Assembly (NCBI GenBank): GCA_937920475.1
Contig: CALEUX010000031.1
Span: 1-41,271, forward strand
Reading direction: 5' to 3'
DNA length: 41,271 nucleotides
Origin: an uncultured Marinilabiliaceae bacterium
Lineage (GTDB): Bacteria; Bacteroidota; Bacteroidia; Bacteroidales; Marinilabiliaceae
Shown: positions 8,397-17,462 of the stretch, in pieces
Layout: every line of letters starts with the position of its first letter
How positions within the stretch are numbered: the first letter of the stretch is position 1
Translations under genes and position numbers: made by a program
The notes under the pieces: generated by a model
The model's database searches: none
What the model saw: the letters and a program-made list of their open reading frames with translations, nothing else
Told to the model about the DNA's origin: nothing

Positions 8397-8903
8397 ATGC
8401 GAAAATTAAAATTGATGGCGTTATTGCTAACGCTCTGTTGTAGTTTTGTGTCGGGCCAAACAGCCCAGTTCAAAGCGCTTTTTCTTTACAATTTTGCACA
8501 AAACATCAATTATCCAGAACAATCACTCAACGGTAAATTTATAATAACCGTTATTGGCGAGCCGGAGATTGCTTCGGAACTTAAGGAACTTGCCAAATCG
8601 AGGAAAGTAGGTAGTCACACCTTGATTGTAAAAGAATCAAATTCAGTCGACAACATTGAAGACTCCCAGATAATTTATTTAGCCTCCCGGTTAAGTAATC
8701 AAATGTCGGCACTTCAATCCGGCCAGAAGGGAAAACCCGTTTTGCTTGTTGGAAATCAGGAAGGTTTGCATGCACAGGGTGCCGGCATCAGTTTTATTAT
8801 GGTTGAGGGGAAACTGAGATTTGAAATTTGTCCTAAAAACATTGAAAGCCACGGAATAAAATGCTCCTCCAAGCTTACTTCCTTAGGAATTGATGTGAAA
8901 TAA
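8397..8903 (+). CDS. YfiR-family (DUF4154) periplasmic protein
   Basis: The 168-aa protein starts with a Sec signal peptide (MRKLKLMALLLTLCCSFVSGQ, about 1-21) and continues with a YfiR/DUF4154 domain (about 22-165): AQFKALFLYNFAQNINYPE near the N-terminus, ITVIGEPEIASELKELAK, IIYLASRLSNQM and KPVLLVGNQEGLHAQGAGISFIMVEGKLRFEICP. In pseudomonads YfiR is a periplasmic regulator of a diguanylate cyclase. In Bacteroidota the family commonly sits directly before a TonB-dependent receptor, as here (65-bp gap), with no cyclase. The local arrangement suggests joint expression and a role in the periplasm linked to the receptor. Its molecular role here is unknown. Confidence 0.82.
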   Translation: MRKLKLMALLLTLCCSFVSGQTAQFKALFLYNFAQNINYPEQSLNGKFIITVIGEPEIASELKELAKSRKVGSHTLIVKESNSVDNIEDSQIIYLASRLSNQMSALQSGQKGKPVLLVGNQEGLHAQGAGISFIMVEGKLRFEICPKNIESHGIKCSSKLTSLGIDVK

Positions 8904-8968
8904 CACACCCAACATTATTCTGCACAAACCTTAATAATTGTAGTTATAAAAAACAAATTCGACCTATT

Positions 8969-11386
8969 ATGAGACATCTTATCATATTAATTATTCTTTT
9001 ATTTACATTTCAATCAGTATTTCCTCAGCAACCTCAGAAAAAAGAGTTAACCAGAGAGGCGGTACTTGAAATGACCATTGAGCAGCTATCAGACCTTCCT
9101 CTGGAAGATTTAATGAAAGCCATGGATTTACTTGGGGTTTCGAGCATGGAAGAACTTATAGAATTATTGCTCAACCGCAATGTATATTCTGCATCAGGAC
9201 ATAAAGAGAGCACATTTGGCTCACCGCTTTCGTCAACCGTAATAACAAAGGAAGATATTTACAATTTTGGAGCCACCAGCATTGAAGAAGCCCTGCGTTT
9301 GGTTCCCGGCGTTATTGTCAGACAAAAAACCAACGGCAACTTCGATGTTCATATCAGAGGGTTAGATAACATTCCGCCCAACAACATGCTGCTTTACTCT
9401 GAGAATACCAATATTCTGTTAATGATTGACGGGCGCCCCATGTTCAACTACGCCCATGGAGCCATTGTTTGGGAAAGTTTGCCAATAGGTTTCGAAGATA
9501 TTGACCGTATAGAAGTGGTGCGAGGCCCTTCGAGTGCTTTGTATGGCTCAAATGCAGTGAATGGCGTTATTAACATCATCACAGCTAAAACCACTTCAAA
9601 ATCATCTTTGGTTTCCGGAAGTTTTCAGGGCGGCAGCTTATCAACCTTCACCGGTGATGTGGCTTTCAGAAAGAATATTAATAACAAGTTTACAACTGCC
9701 ATTACAGCCAATTTCCAAACACGAAAACGGATTACCGAAGAGTTATACTTCTTTAATCTGGGTGACATGTACCACAATGTTAATGGTGAGTATATTCCAT
9801 TTAAAGGTGGCTTTTTGCCGTTTAAAGAATATCCCAACCTGATTCAAAGATACAACGGCCAGGATTTCCAGATTATTTCTGCCGATGAAACCTTAGAAGC
9901 CCTTGATTTCGACAAAGCCAAATCGAGAGGGAATTTGGGTGTAAATGCCTATCTAAACTATGCCATTAATAAAAAGAGCGAGATAAGTATTAGTGGTGGT
10001 TTTCAGAATTCGTATGTAAACACCTCATTAATTGGCGATTTACCAAGAAGCTTAACCGGCCGAGAGTCGAAAACAGGCTATATCAACCTGAATGCCACCC
10101 TTGGCAACTTTAAACTACAGTCGAATTATATGGGCGGAGTTCAGGATTTTGCCTACAACGAATATGGTTATAAGGTTGATATGGGGCAGTTTAACACAAG
10201 CGCTGAGTACAATATCAATTTAAGCTCGCTACTGATTCGCCCCGGAATAAGCTATCAACGTGTTTTTTATGACGACTCCCCATACTTACAGGAGGGCAGA
10301 ATAAGTTACTTGAATGGAAAAAAAACACTGAATACATTTGGCTTTAGTCTACGATTGGATTATACACTATTTGAGAAACTTAGGTTAATTTCGGCATTAC
10401 GTACCGAAAAATTCAACAATCCCGATGATTGGTACACTTCGTGGCAGTTTGCAGGTGTTTTACCCATTAACGATAACAACACTTTTCGAGCCGTTTATTC
10501 AAGAGCCAACCGTTCGTCGTTTATTGTTAACGCCCATTCAAATTTCACATGGGACCGCGAAGGGCGCACACCTCCCAGTTTAGTTTACTTTGATGGCAAC
10601 CCAAATGCCAAACTTTTGTCGATGGATATGTTTGAGTTAGGCTACCGTATGCGCCCAAATAAAAGAATTCTTATTGATACAGAACTATTCCTGTCGAAAT
10701 CAAAAGATTTTGGGGCATTAACCAGCCAGAAATCGGGCATTTATAATATTCCACAAATATTGGGTGGAGCCACTCCCGAAACCAGAGTTTATATCAGCTA
10801 TCTGAATCTGCCATACAAAGTTCAGCAATTAGGGGCTTCGGTGAATATGGACTGGATTCTATCTGAAAAACTGGTTGCCAGGTTACATGGAACAGTTCAA
10901 AAAACAAAAATTGATAATTACTACGATTATAGCCGGAACGATATTTCAAGACAACAATTGGGAATATCGGCTGCTGCCTTAACCCAGTTAGTTGGTGGAA
11001 TTATGGGCGGAACCATCGACCCAACCAACCCCAACAACCTGGTGCCAATTACATCAGAATGGCAACCAACCGAATTAAAGAACAATGTTAAGCACAAAAG
11101 CACGCCCGACTTTTGGGGTACAGTAGGCTTAACCTACCGGCCAACCACCAAATGGTCAATTGCTGCCGATGGAAATTATTATACTTCGCAAACACTTAAA
11201 AATATTAATGGAGCCTATAATATCGACAGTAAATTTATCCTGAACTCGAAAATTGCTTATAAAACCTGTAGTAAAACTGAGATTTTCCTGAATGCACGTA
11301 ATTTACTCAACAATAAATCAACTGAATTTGCCTTTATGGATGAAAATGGAAGAATTTACATGGTAGGAATCCGATTTGGCTTCTAA
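8969..11386 (+). CDS. TonB-dependent outer-membrane receptor
   Basis: The 805-aa protein has a signal peptide (about 1-19), a short helical segment rich in Leu/Glu (LSDLPLEDLMKAMDLLGVSSMEELIELLL, about 37-66), a plug domain (about 75-215: SSTVITKEDIYNFGATSIEEALRLVPGV, VHIRGLDN, LLMIDGRPMFN, DIDRIEVVRGPSSALYGSNAVNGVINIIT) and a 22-strand-type barrel to the terminal IYMVGIRFGF with its C-terminal Phe. It lacks the SusC-type carboxypeptidase-like N-terminal domain, so it is a classical receptor rather than a SusC glycan importer. The DLPLEDLM segment resembles the SLEDLM-type motif found in receptors paired with YfiR-like proteins. The substrate cannot be told from the sequence. It is co-oriented with the YfiR gene, and transcription is ended by the hairpin at 11401. 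Confidence 0.93.
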   Translation: MRHLIILIILLFTFQSVFPQQPQKKELTREAVLEMTIEQLSDLPLEDLMKAMDLLGVSSMEELIELLLNRNVYSASGHKESTFGSPLSSTVITKEDIYNFGATSIEEALRLVPGVIVRQKTNGNFDVHIRGLDNIPPNNMLLYSENTNILLMIDGRPMFNYAHGAIVWESLPIGFEDIDRIEVVRGPSSALYGSNAVNGVINIITAKTTSKSSLVSGSFQGGSLSTFTGDVAFRKNINNKFTTAITANFQTRKRITEELYFFNLGDMYHNVNGEYIPFKGGFLPFKEYPNLIQRYNGQDFQIISADETLEALDFDKAKSRGNLGVNAYLNYAINKKSEISISGGFQNSYVNTSLIGDLPRSLTGRESKTGYINLNATLGNFKLQSNYMGGVQDFAYNEYGYKVDMGQFNTSAEYNINLSSLLIRPGISYQRVFYDDSPYLQEGRISYLNGKKTLNTFGFSLRLDYTLFEKLRLISALRTEKFNNPDDWYTSWQFAGVLPINDNNTFRAVYSRANRSSFIVNAHSNFTWDREGRTPPSLVYFDGNPNAKLLSMDMFELGYRMRPNKRILIDTELFLSKSKDFGALTSQKSGIYNIPQILGGATPETRVYISYLNLPYKVQQLGASVNMDWILSEKLVARLHGTVQKTKIDNYYDYSRNDISRQQLGISAAALTQLVGGIMGGTIDPTNPNNLVPITSEWQPTELKNNVKHKSTPDFWGTVGLTYRPTTKWSIAADGNYYTSQTLKNINGAYNIDSKFILNSKIAYKTCSKTEIFLNARNLLNNKSTEFAFMDENGRIYMVGIRFGF

Positions 11387-11400
11387 TAATAAAAAGAAAA

Positions 11401-11435
11401 GAGGGTGTCTCAAAAGTCCGAGACACCCTCTTTTT
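11401..11435 (+). terminator. Intrinsic terminator after the TonB receptor, inside an inverted-repeat element
   Basis: GAGGGTGTCTC (11401-11411) and GAGACACCCTC (11420-11430) form a perfect 11-bp stem with an 8-base loop, followed by TTTTTATTT. The left arm of this terminator is also the left terminal repeat of the element at 11401-11509. Confidence 0.88.
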
Positions 11436-11509
11436 ATTTGTACTCCTACCCGAGAAGTTTTTCAAATATTCAATTCTCAGGGGCTTTAAAAAACTTTTGA
11501 GACAGCCCC
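11401..11509. mobile_element. MITE-like or solo inverted-repeat element, ~109 bp
   Basis: The left end GAGGGTGTCTCAAAAGT (11401-11417) and the reverse complement of the right end (11493-11509, GGGGCTGTCTCAAAAGT) agree at 15 of 17 positions. Inside are nested hairpins: the perfect 11-bp terminator stem at the left, GAGAA/TTCTC in the centre (11452/11474) and GGGGCT/AGCCCC at the right. There is no coding capacity. A third copy of the end sequence (GAGGCTGTCTCATAAGT) occurs at the right edge of the window. Such ends resemble the termini of Bacteroidota insertion sequences, but the family is not identified and no clear target duplication was seen. Confidence 0.65.
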
Positions 11510-11671
11510 TTTTTCTTTCAATATTCTTCTTTAAAAGAGGCATTTTCGCAGCTTAACCTGAATGAACAGAAGCCTCTTTTCTTTATAGTAACAAACATTT
11601 CTATAGCCTAAAAAATCCAACTAAATTAGTATTTCTATTTTTCACTTCTGCTTAAGGCAAATTAAAAAAAA

Positions 11672-12286
11672 TTATCGATAAAACATATTTCTAAGGAATT
11701 TTAAATCCCACAACACAAACTCAATCTTACCCCCTTCTGTAGGAACTTCAAATGATTGAGGCACATACGAAATATTATCAGGATCTTTTAATAAACCTAT
11801 CACCATATCATTTGATTCAACATCCAAACTAAAAAAATCATCAAGAGTTTTCCCTTCAAAAGAAAAATCTAAATAATTGTCGTTTAAAACAATTAATACA
11901 ATTGGGTAAAATTTCTCTCCAACATATTGATCAGGAATTTTAAATTTCACCGATGTTCCCCCTGTTTTAGTTTTTCCAGGAAAAGATTCAACCGACTCAA
12001 ATTCATCATAACTACCAAGGGCATCCATACCATCTTCGTTTAATAAATAAACAGTTACTTTTTTGTTGGCAGGAATATCTCTATAGATGAATTCCGAAGG
12101 GCTGACCATACTTAATCCATTATCAAATGAAGGAGCCAGATCAGGGCTATAATCGTAAGCGTACTTTTCAGGCAAAATAAAGATAGTTCCCTTTTCTTCA
12201 TCTTTATTAGAACATCCATTGCCAACCATTAGCAATAAGGTAAACAAGCTGGTAAAAAAAACTAAACTAAATCTTTTCTTTTTCAT
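11672..12286 (-). CDS. Hypothetical lipoprotein
   Basis: The chosen start at 12286 gives a 204-aa protein with a lipoprotein signal peptide: MKKKRFSLVFFTSLFTLLLMVGNGC, with the lipobox Cys at residue 25 and an SNKDEE stretch after it. The longer reading frame from 12322 only adds 12 residues before this clear signal peptide. The mature part is acidic and beta-rich (TSVKFKIPDQYVGEKFYPIVLIVLND), ending in KIEFVLWDLKFLRNMFYR. No family was recognised. It is a monocistron facing the TonB receptor, separated by the inverted-repeat element, and divergent across a 440-bp AT-rich gap from the GNAT-nitrilase gene. Confidence 0.7.
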   Translation of the reverse strand: MKKKRFSLVFFTSLFTLLLMVGNGCSNKDEEKGTIFILPEKYAYDYSPDLAPSFDNGLSMVSPSEFIYRDIPANKKVTVYLLNEDGMDALGSYDEFESVESFPGKTKTGGTSVKFKIPDQYVGEKFYPIVLIVLNDNYLDFSFEGKTLDDFFSLDVESNDMVIGLLKDPDNISYVPQSFEVPTEGGKIEFVLWDLKFLRNMFYR

Positions 12287-12322
12287 CCTATTAAAGTTAT
12301 TTATGAAGGCGGAAACCTGCAT

Positions 12323-12730
12323 GATAGATTTTCAACCTAATTAATAAAATACGAATCATGCTCGTTTAGTATTGGCTTTTAATTATAGAACTAAAATATA
12401 AATTATGTCATGTTAAAGATTATAAAATCAAATACAACAAACCCTTTATTATACTCCACCAAAAACAAAAAAGTTACAAATACAAGTTAATAATCACATG
12501 ATTAGCATTTTTTTACATCTGTTATCCATCAACTTTTTAAACCTTTATGAAACTCAAAAACAGCGATATAAATACTTTTCTTAATATGCTCAACCATGTA
12601 AAATCAACCAGCTCTCTTTATAATTAAAAACCATAACAAAACAAAGGGTTTCATAAAGCTTTTTAGTTGCACAAGCCATTCTTTTTACTTACCTTAATCT
12701 CTCCCATCCATAAAAAACAAATAAATCATT
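12323..12730. other. Intergenic region without recognised gene
   Basis: About 400 AT-rich bases separate the divergent lipoprotein and GNAT-nitrilase genes. No ORF of substance, tRNA, strong hairpin or clear TAnnTTTG promoter was found. A pair of short complementary words (AAACCCTTT near 12439 and AAAGGGTTT near 12641) is too far apart to be convincing. Confidence 0.5.
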
Positions 12731-14263
12731 ATGAGTGAAATAAAAAACGTAGAACTCCGCAATCTGAACATCAATGACTACCAAGAACTTAAAGCCTCTA
12801 TGATTGAGGCATATCAAAACTGGCCTGGCGCCTATTGGAAAGAGCATCATCTTCAAACGCTTCTGGATATTTTCCCAATGGGGCAGTTGGGAGTTCTGGT
12901 AGATGGAAAAATTGCCGGCTGTGCTCTGTCAATAATTGTAAAATATGAATTATTCGGAGATGAGCACACTTATCAGGAAATAACAGGGAATTACACATTT
13001 AACACGCATAACCCTAAGGGAGATGTTTTGTATGGAATTGATGTTTTTATCCGTCCCGAATACCGGGGGTTACGCCTTGCGCGACGTTTATACGATGCAC
13101 GAAAAGAGATTTGCGAACAACTCAATTTAAAAGCCATCATTTTTGGTGGCCGAATTCCAAGCTATCATAAGTACGCCAAAGAATTAACACCAAAAGAGTT
13201 TATCCAAAAGGTAAAATTTAAAGAGCATTACGACCCAACTTTATCATTTCAGCTATCGAACGACTTCCACGTAAAAAAAATCCTGACCGGCTATTTGCCC
13301 GGCGATAAAGAGTCGAAAGACTATGCTGTTCTATTACAATGGGATAATATTTACTATACCAAGAAGACGAAAGCGCTTAAGCAACAAAAATCTATTGTAA
13401 GACTTGGATTGGTTCAGTGGCAAATGCGTCATTACACTGCTCTTGAAGATATGTACGAGCAAATTGAGTTTTTTGTGGATGCCGTTTCTGGCTATAAAAG
13501 CGACTTTATTCTGTTCCCTGAGTTTTTTAATGCCCCGTTAATGGCCAAGTATAACCACCTAACAGAACCGGAAGCCATACGCAAACTGGCAGATTATACG
13601 ATTGATATACGAGATAGATTTATACAACTGGCCATTAGCTACAATGTAAATATTATTACCGGGAGTATGCCCTTGATGAAAGGAGAGAAACTATACAACG
13701 TTGGCTACCTTTGCCGCCGGAATGGCACTTTCGAAACCTATGAAAAAATTCATGTTACACCCGATGAAGTAAAATTCTGGGGGCTAACAGGCAGTGATAA
13801 ATTGCAGGTTTATGAAACCGACTGTGGTAAGGTTGGCATTCTTATATGCTATGACGTTGAATTTCCTGAGTTACCAAGAATTTTAGCCGACCAGGGTATG
13901 AGAATTCTGTTTGTACCATTCCTCACGGATACTCAAAACGGGTATAGTCGGGTTCGTTATTGCGCCAGAGCCAGAGCTATTGAAAATGAATGCTTTGTTG
14001 CCATAGCGGGTTCGGTAGGAAACCTTCCAAAGGTTCATAATATGGATATTCAGTATGCCCAGTCGGCTGTTTTTACACCATGCGATTTCCCATTCCCAAC
14101 CAACGGTGTAAAATCTGAAGCAACACCGAATACCGAAATGATTCTGGTATCGGACGTTGACCTGGATTTGCTCTCGGAGCTTCATACCTACGGAAGCGTG
14201 CGGAATCTTAAAGATCGGCGGAAAGATGTATTTGTTTTGAGATTGAAAAACGGAACTGATTAA
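12731..14263 (+). CDS. Bifunctional GNAT acetyltransferase / carbon-nitrogen hydrolase
   Basis: The 510-aa protein fuses an N-terminal GNAT domain (about 5-175; the acetyl-CoA-binding loop is near DVFIRPEYRGLRLARRLYDAR, 104-124) to a C-terminal nitrilase-superfamily amidohydrolase (about 222-505). The hydrolase triad is intact: E264 (LFPEFFNAPL), K339 (YEKIHVTPDE) and C373 (GILICYDVEFPE). The fusion occurs as a recognised family in many bacteria; it probably acylates and hydrolyses amide-containing metabolites, but the substrate is unknown. No signal peptide is present, so it is cytoplasmic. It converges on trkH with only three bases between the stop codons and no hairpin between them, so the two transcripts probably overlap. 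Confidence 0.9.
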   Translation: MSEIKNVELRNLNINDYQELKASMIEAYQNWPGAYWKEHHLQTLLDIFPMGQLGVLVDGKIAGCALSIIVKYELFGDEHTYQEITGNYTFNTHNPKGDVLYGIDVFIRPEYRGLRLARRLYDARKEICEQLNLKAIIFGGRIPSYHKYAKELTPKEFIQKVKFKEHYDPTLSFQLSNDFHVKKILTGYLPGDKESKDYAVLLQWDNIYYTKKTKALKQQKSIVRLGLVQWQMRHYTALEDMYEQIEFFVDAVSGYKSDFILFPEFFNAPLMAKYNHLTEPEAIRKLADYTIDIRDRFIQLAISYNVNIITGSMPLMKGEKLYNVGYLCRRNGTFETYEKIHVTPDEVKFWGLTGSDKLQVYETDCGKVGILICYDVEFPELPRILADQGMRILFVPFLTDTQNGYSRVRYCARARAIENECFVAIAGSVGNLPKVHNMDIQYAQSAVFTPCDFPFPTNGVKSEATPNTEMILVSDVDLDLLSELHTYGSVRNLKDRRKDVFVLRLKNGTD

Positions 14264-14266
14264 CCT

Positions 14267-15712
14267 CTAGCGCTCCCAAAAAAGTCCTGTAAACAGAATT
14301 AAAACAGTGGTAAGTTCCAACCGGCCAATAATCATCAGGAAAGATAAAACAACTTTTCCGGCTTCATGAATATTGGCATAGCTGCTTGCAGGCCCAACAG
14401 AACCAATACCCGGACCCACACCACCCATATTAGCTGCCACTGAACCAACTGCGGTTAAAGTATCTTCACCTAACAATACCATCAAAATAGAACCAAATGT
14501 AAACGTAAGCAAATACAAAACCAGGAAAGAAATAAGGCTGCCAACCTTTTCATCGTCAATAACCTCATTGTTCATTTTCAAAAGGCTCACGCTATTGGGA
14601 TGCAGCATCCTTCTGAAATGGAGCACCACGTTTTTAAACGATACCACGTGCCTGATAACTTTTATACCACCACCGGTACTGCCTACACAGGCACCAATAA
14701 ACATCAGCAAAAATATAAGTGTCCATGCCGGAGCCGGCCATAACAGATAATCAGTTGTTGCAAAGCCTGTTGTTGTAATAATTGAAACAACCTGAAAAAA
14801 AGCATCGCGTATAGCCTTCTCAATGGTTAATCCTCCATTCCTGTAAATAATAAAAGCTATGGCTGCTGCAACAATTACAATAATGCCAAAATAGCTTCGC
14901 AGCTCAAGGTTCCCAAATACTCTTTTAAACCTTCCTTTTATAAAATGATAATGCAAATAGAAATTGGCGCCTGCCAAAAACATAAAGAAGATTATTACAT
15001 ACTGAATATAGGGAGAAAATGCTCCAACACTATTGTTTTTTGTTGAAAACCCACCGGTTGACATGGTGCTGAAAGCATGGTTCAATGCATCAAATAAGTT
15101 CATATCGCCCAACATGAGCAACCCTGTAAGAATAAAGGTGAGGCTTACATAAATGCCCCATAATCGTTTGGCAGTGCTGGCTGTTTTGGGTGTCAGTTTT
15201 TCGTACGAAATACCCGAAGCTTCATTTTTAAAGAGGTTATAGCCACCAATGCGTAATAAAGGTAAAATGGCAACCACTAAAACAATAATACCCATACCCC
15301 CTATCCAGTGGGTTAAGCTTCGCCAAAATAATACACTTTTAGGCAAAACCTCAATATCTCTTATGATGGACGACCCTGTAGTAGTAAAACCCGAAACCGT
15401 TTCAAAAATGGCATCAATAAAGGTGGTTATTGACCCGGTAAGTAAGTAAGGCAAAGTTCCAAACACGGAAATTATAACCCAGGTAAATGTTACGGTAAAA
15501 TAACTATCCTTTAATCCTAACTCCTTTTTTAAGTTACCAAGCGTGGTGTAATACAAAACAGCACCGGTAAAGAGGGTGATTAAAGCAGATAAACCCAAGG
15601 ATATGATGGTTTGTTCTTCATACACCAAAGCCCAAATAATGCTGGTTAACATAAACAAACCGAGCAAAATCAGTACCCTTCCGAAAATATTTAATATAAA
15701 TCTGAAGTTCAT
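14267..15712 (-). CDS. trkH: Trk-type potassium uptake protein, membrane subunit
   Basis: The 481-aa protein is a TrkH/KtrB-family potassium channel-transporter. Four pore-loop repeats with selectivity-filter sequences are visible: TVSGFTTTGSSIIRD, FSTMSTGGFSTKNN, ITTTGFATTDY and AANMGGVGPGIGSVGP. About ten hydrophobic helices surround them, and the length is normal for TrkH. The regulatory RCK partner TrkA is not adjacent, which is less usual, since trkA and trkH often adjoin in Bacteroidota; it must be encoded elsewhere if present. A good promoter lies 75 bases upstream. Confidence 0.95.
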   Translation of the reverse strand: MNFRFILNIFGRVLILLGLFMLTSIIWALVYEEQTIISLGLSALITLFTGAVLYYTTLGNLKKELGLKDSYFTVTFTWVIISVFGTLPYLLTGSITTFIDAIFETVSGFTTTGSSIIRDIEVLPKSVLFWRSLTHWIGGMGIIVLVVAILPLLRIGGYNLFKNEASGISYEKLTPKTASTAKRLWGIYVSLTFILTGLLMLGDMNLFDALNHAFSTMSTGGFSTKNNSVGAFSPYIQYVIIFFMFLAGANFYLHYHFIKGRFKRVFGNLELRSYFGIIVIVAAAIAFIIYRNGGLTIEKAIRDAFFQVVSIITTTGFATTDYLLWPAPAWTLIFLLMFIGACVGSTGGGIKVIRHVVSFKNVVLHFRRMLHPNSVSLLKMNNEVIDDEKVGSLISFLVLYLLTFTFGSILMVLLGEDTLTAVGSVAANMGGVGPGIGSVGPASSYANIHEAGKVVLSFLMIIGRLELTTVLILFTGLFWER

Positions 15713-15787
15713 TACCCAAAAGGTTTATCTGGAACGTATGATTAAACTAGTTACAACCACAAAAGATACAAAAGATTTTTGGCGGCG

Positions 15788-15795
15788 CAAATGTA
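15788..15795 (-). promoter_or_regulatory. -7 promoter element of trkH
   Basis: On the minus strand TACATTTG, followed by CGCCGCC, matches TAnnTTTG exactly and lies about 75 bases before the trkH ATG. It falls in the 112-bp gap after the methyltransferase gene, so trkH can be transcribed independently of it. Confidence 0.55.
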
Positions 15796-15824
15796 TATAA
15801 TTGTCTGAAATAAATACGTTTTTA

Positions 15825-17192
15825 TTAAGGCAAACTCATTCTGATTCGCCAACCCGATGGATATAAGTTATTTAACCTGCTACCAATATGCTTAACAAAT
15901 CCCAATGGTGCATTTTCGTAAGTAATTAAATTATACCCCCTTTCGCTTTGAACAGGCGGTTGAATGGCCTCTCCCTTTAAAAATCGCAACGCTTCCATTT
16001 TAGGCAAATCGATTATCGGAAAAGACTTTTTATCTAAAGCGGTGCTCATAGCCAGTTCGTGCGATGGAATCAGATTGTTTTTAACAATTTGCCCGGTTTG
16101 TACTCCAAAATGAATTGGATATAGCTGCCGCTCAATAGCTCTTAGTTCAGTAAAAAAAACCTCGGGGAAAGCCCGCCATCCTGTCTTCTCTTCAATAAAA
16201 ACCAATGGCTGAGATGGTAAAAAAAGACGAGAGATTTCGTTCGGAACGCCTGTGTTTATTTTCTTCCTTTCAGTTTTAATGTTTGGCAAGGCGGCTTCGT
16301 CTGAATTAGTTTTTAAAAGCACAGCCACAAAAAAACCTTCACCCTTTACCCGGTGGGGATAAAAGGCCAGACCATTTCCTTCTGCCACAGGAACAGATTC
16401 AATGCCCCACGCTTCAGGAACGTTAAGGCTTAAAACCTGCGCCCCATATTCACTGGCGAACCATTTCAGGTTTTCCTCGTTCTCGGCCGGATTAAACGTA
16501 CAAGTGCTGTAAATCATATACCCACCTTCCTTTAAAGCAGGCCAAACATCCGATAGAATTTGCTGCTGACGGATAGCACACATTCTGGCATTATCCTCGG
16601 TCCATTCATCAACAGCCCGCTGGTCTTTACGAAACATGCCTTCGCCAGAGCAAGGCGCATCTACCAGCATTAAATCAAAATAAGAAGAAAGCCGGGCAAA
16701 ATCAGAAGGTTTGTTATTGGTTACAATGGTATTGGGCGCGCCCCATTTTAATATATTTTCCAATAAAATGGCAGCCCTGTTTTTAATTATTTCGTTGGCA
16801 ACCAAAAGACCTTTGCCATTAAGCCACGATGCCAAAAGGGTGCTTTTTCCGCCGGGTGCACCACACAAATCAAGCACCCTGGGGTTCTCAGGAACATTGC
16901 AAACGTTGCGCAACAACCAATCAATAAACATGCTACTGGCTTCCTGTGGATAATAACAGCCTGCATGAAACAACGGATCAAGGGTATAAACAGGTTTTTC
17001 GGAGAGGTAGCGACCATCGGCACACCATGGTACCAACTCATCATCAGCATATTGAACAGGACATGCTTTTAAAGAATTCATTCGAACCGAAAGCACCGGG
17101 TTGTTTTGCAAAGCATTAACAAACGCATCAGACGACCCGGGAAACTGTTGGCGGATACGGTTTAAAAAAGCTTGTGGAATATTATCAGGCAT
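15825..17192 (-). CDS. RsmF-like 16S rRNA m5C methyltransferase
   Basis: The 455-aa protein is a NOL1/NOP2/Sun-family RNA cytosine-C5 methyltransferase of the RsmF/YebU kind. The SAM-binding motif is DLCGAPGGKSTLLASWL (108-124). Both catalytic cysteines are present: C181 in DAPCSGEGMFRKD (releases the product) and C231 in YSTCTFNPAENEENL (nucleophile). An N-terminal segment (about 1-90) and a C-terminal domain (about 300-455, ending GFVKHIGSRLNNLYPSGWRIRMSLP) correspond to the extra substrate-binding modules found in RsmF relatives, so a modification of 16S rRNA is likely, though the exact base is inference. It stands alone between trkH and the ndpA-like gene. Confidence 0.88.
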   Translation of the reverse strand: MPDNIPQAFLNRIRQQFPGSSDAFVNALQNNPVLSVRMNSLKACPVQYADDELVPWCADGRYLSEKPVYTLDPLFHAGCYYPQEASSMFIDWLLRNVCNVPENPRVLDLCGAPGGKSTLLASWLNGKGLLVANEIIKNRAAILLENILKWGAPNTIVTNNKPSDFARLSSYFDLMLVDAPCSGEGMFRKDQRAVDEWTEDNARMCAIRQQQILSDVWPALKEGGYMIYSTCTFNPAENEENLKWFASEYGAQVLSLNVPEAWGIESVPVAEGNGLAFYPHRVKGEGFFVAVLLKTNSDEAALPNIKTERKKINTGVPNEISRLFLPSQPLVFIEEKTGWRAFPEVFFTELRAIERQLYPIHFGVQTGQIVKNNLIPSHELAMSTALDKKSFPIIDLPKMEALRFLKGEAIQPPVQSERGYNLITYENAPLGFVKHIGSRLNNLYPSGWRIRMSLP

Positions 17193-17462
17193 AATAAAAA
17201 TCAGAACAAGTACCTATACTTCTAAGAAACTGCTTAAAATTATTTATTAGACAAAAGACTTTTAGACTAAAGATGCAAAATTAACATGCTGAAAATAAGT
17301 AAAATAACCTAACCGTGTTTGTCTGAAATTTCTATTAAGTCTTTTCCCGAATAAACCGGGACACGTCTTTCTGTCTAGTATCTAAACTTCTAAGAGTCTT
17401 TTAAAAAACCGGAAACTAAATTCAAACAGATACTAATTGTCTATAGTTCTAACAATCTATCC
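17193..17462. other. Intergenic region with drifting TCTA-rich repeats
   Basis: The 270-base gap holds no gene. Its right half (17375-17460) contains TCTA words spaced 7-8 bases apart (GTCTAGT-ATCTAAA-CTTCTAA and GTCTATAG-TTCTAACA-ATCTATCC), suggesting a degraded array like those at 902, 5303 and 7172. It abuts the stop codon of the nucleoid-associated protein gene. Confidence 0.4.

Noticed and set aside
11334-11543. 69-aa minus-strand frame across the inverted-repeat element
   Set aside because: It passes through the terminator hairpin and the end of the TonB receptor gene; no signal of coding.
12437-12650. Distant complementary words AAACCCTTT and AAAGGGTTT
   Set aside because: They are only nine bases and 200 bp apart in AT-rich sequence, as expected by chance.
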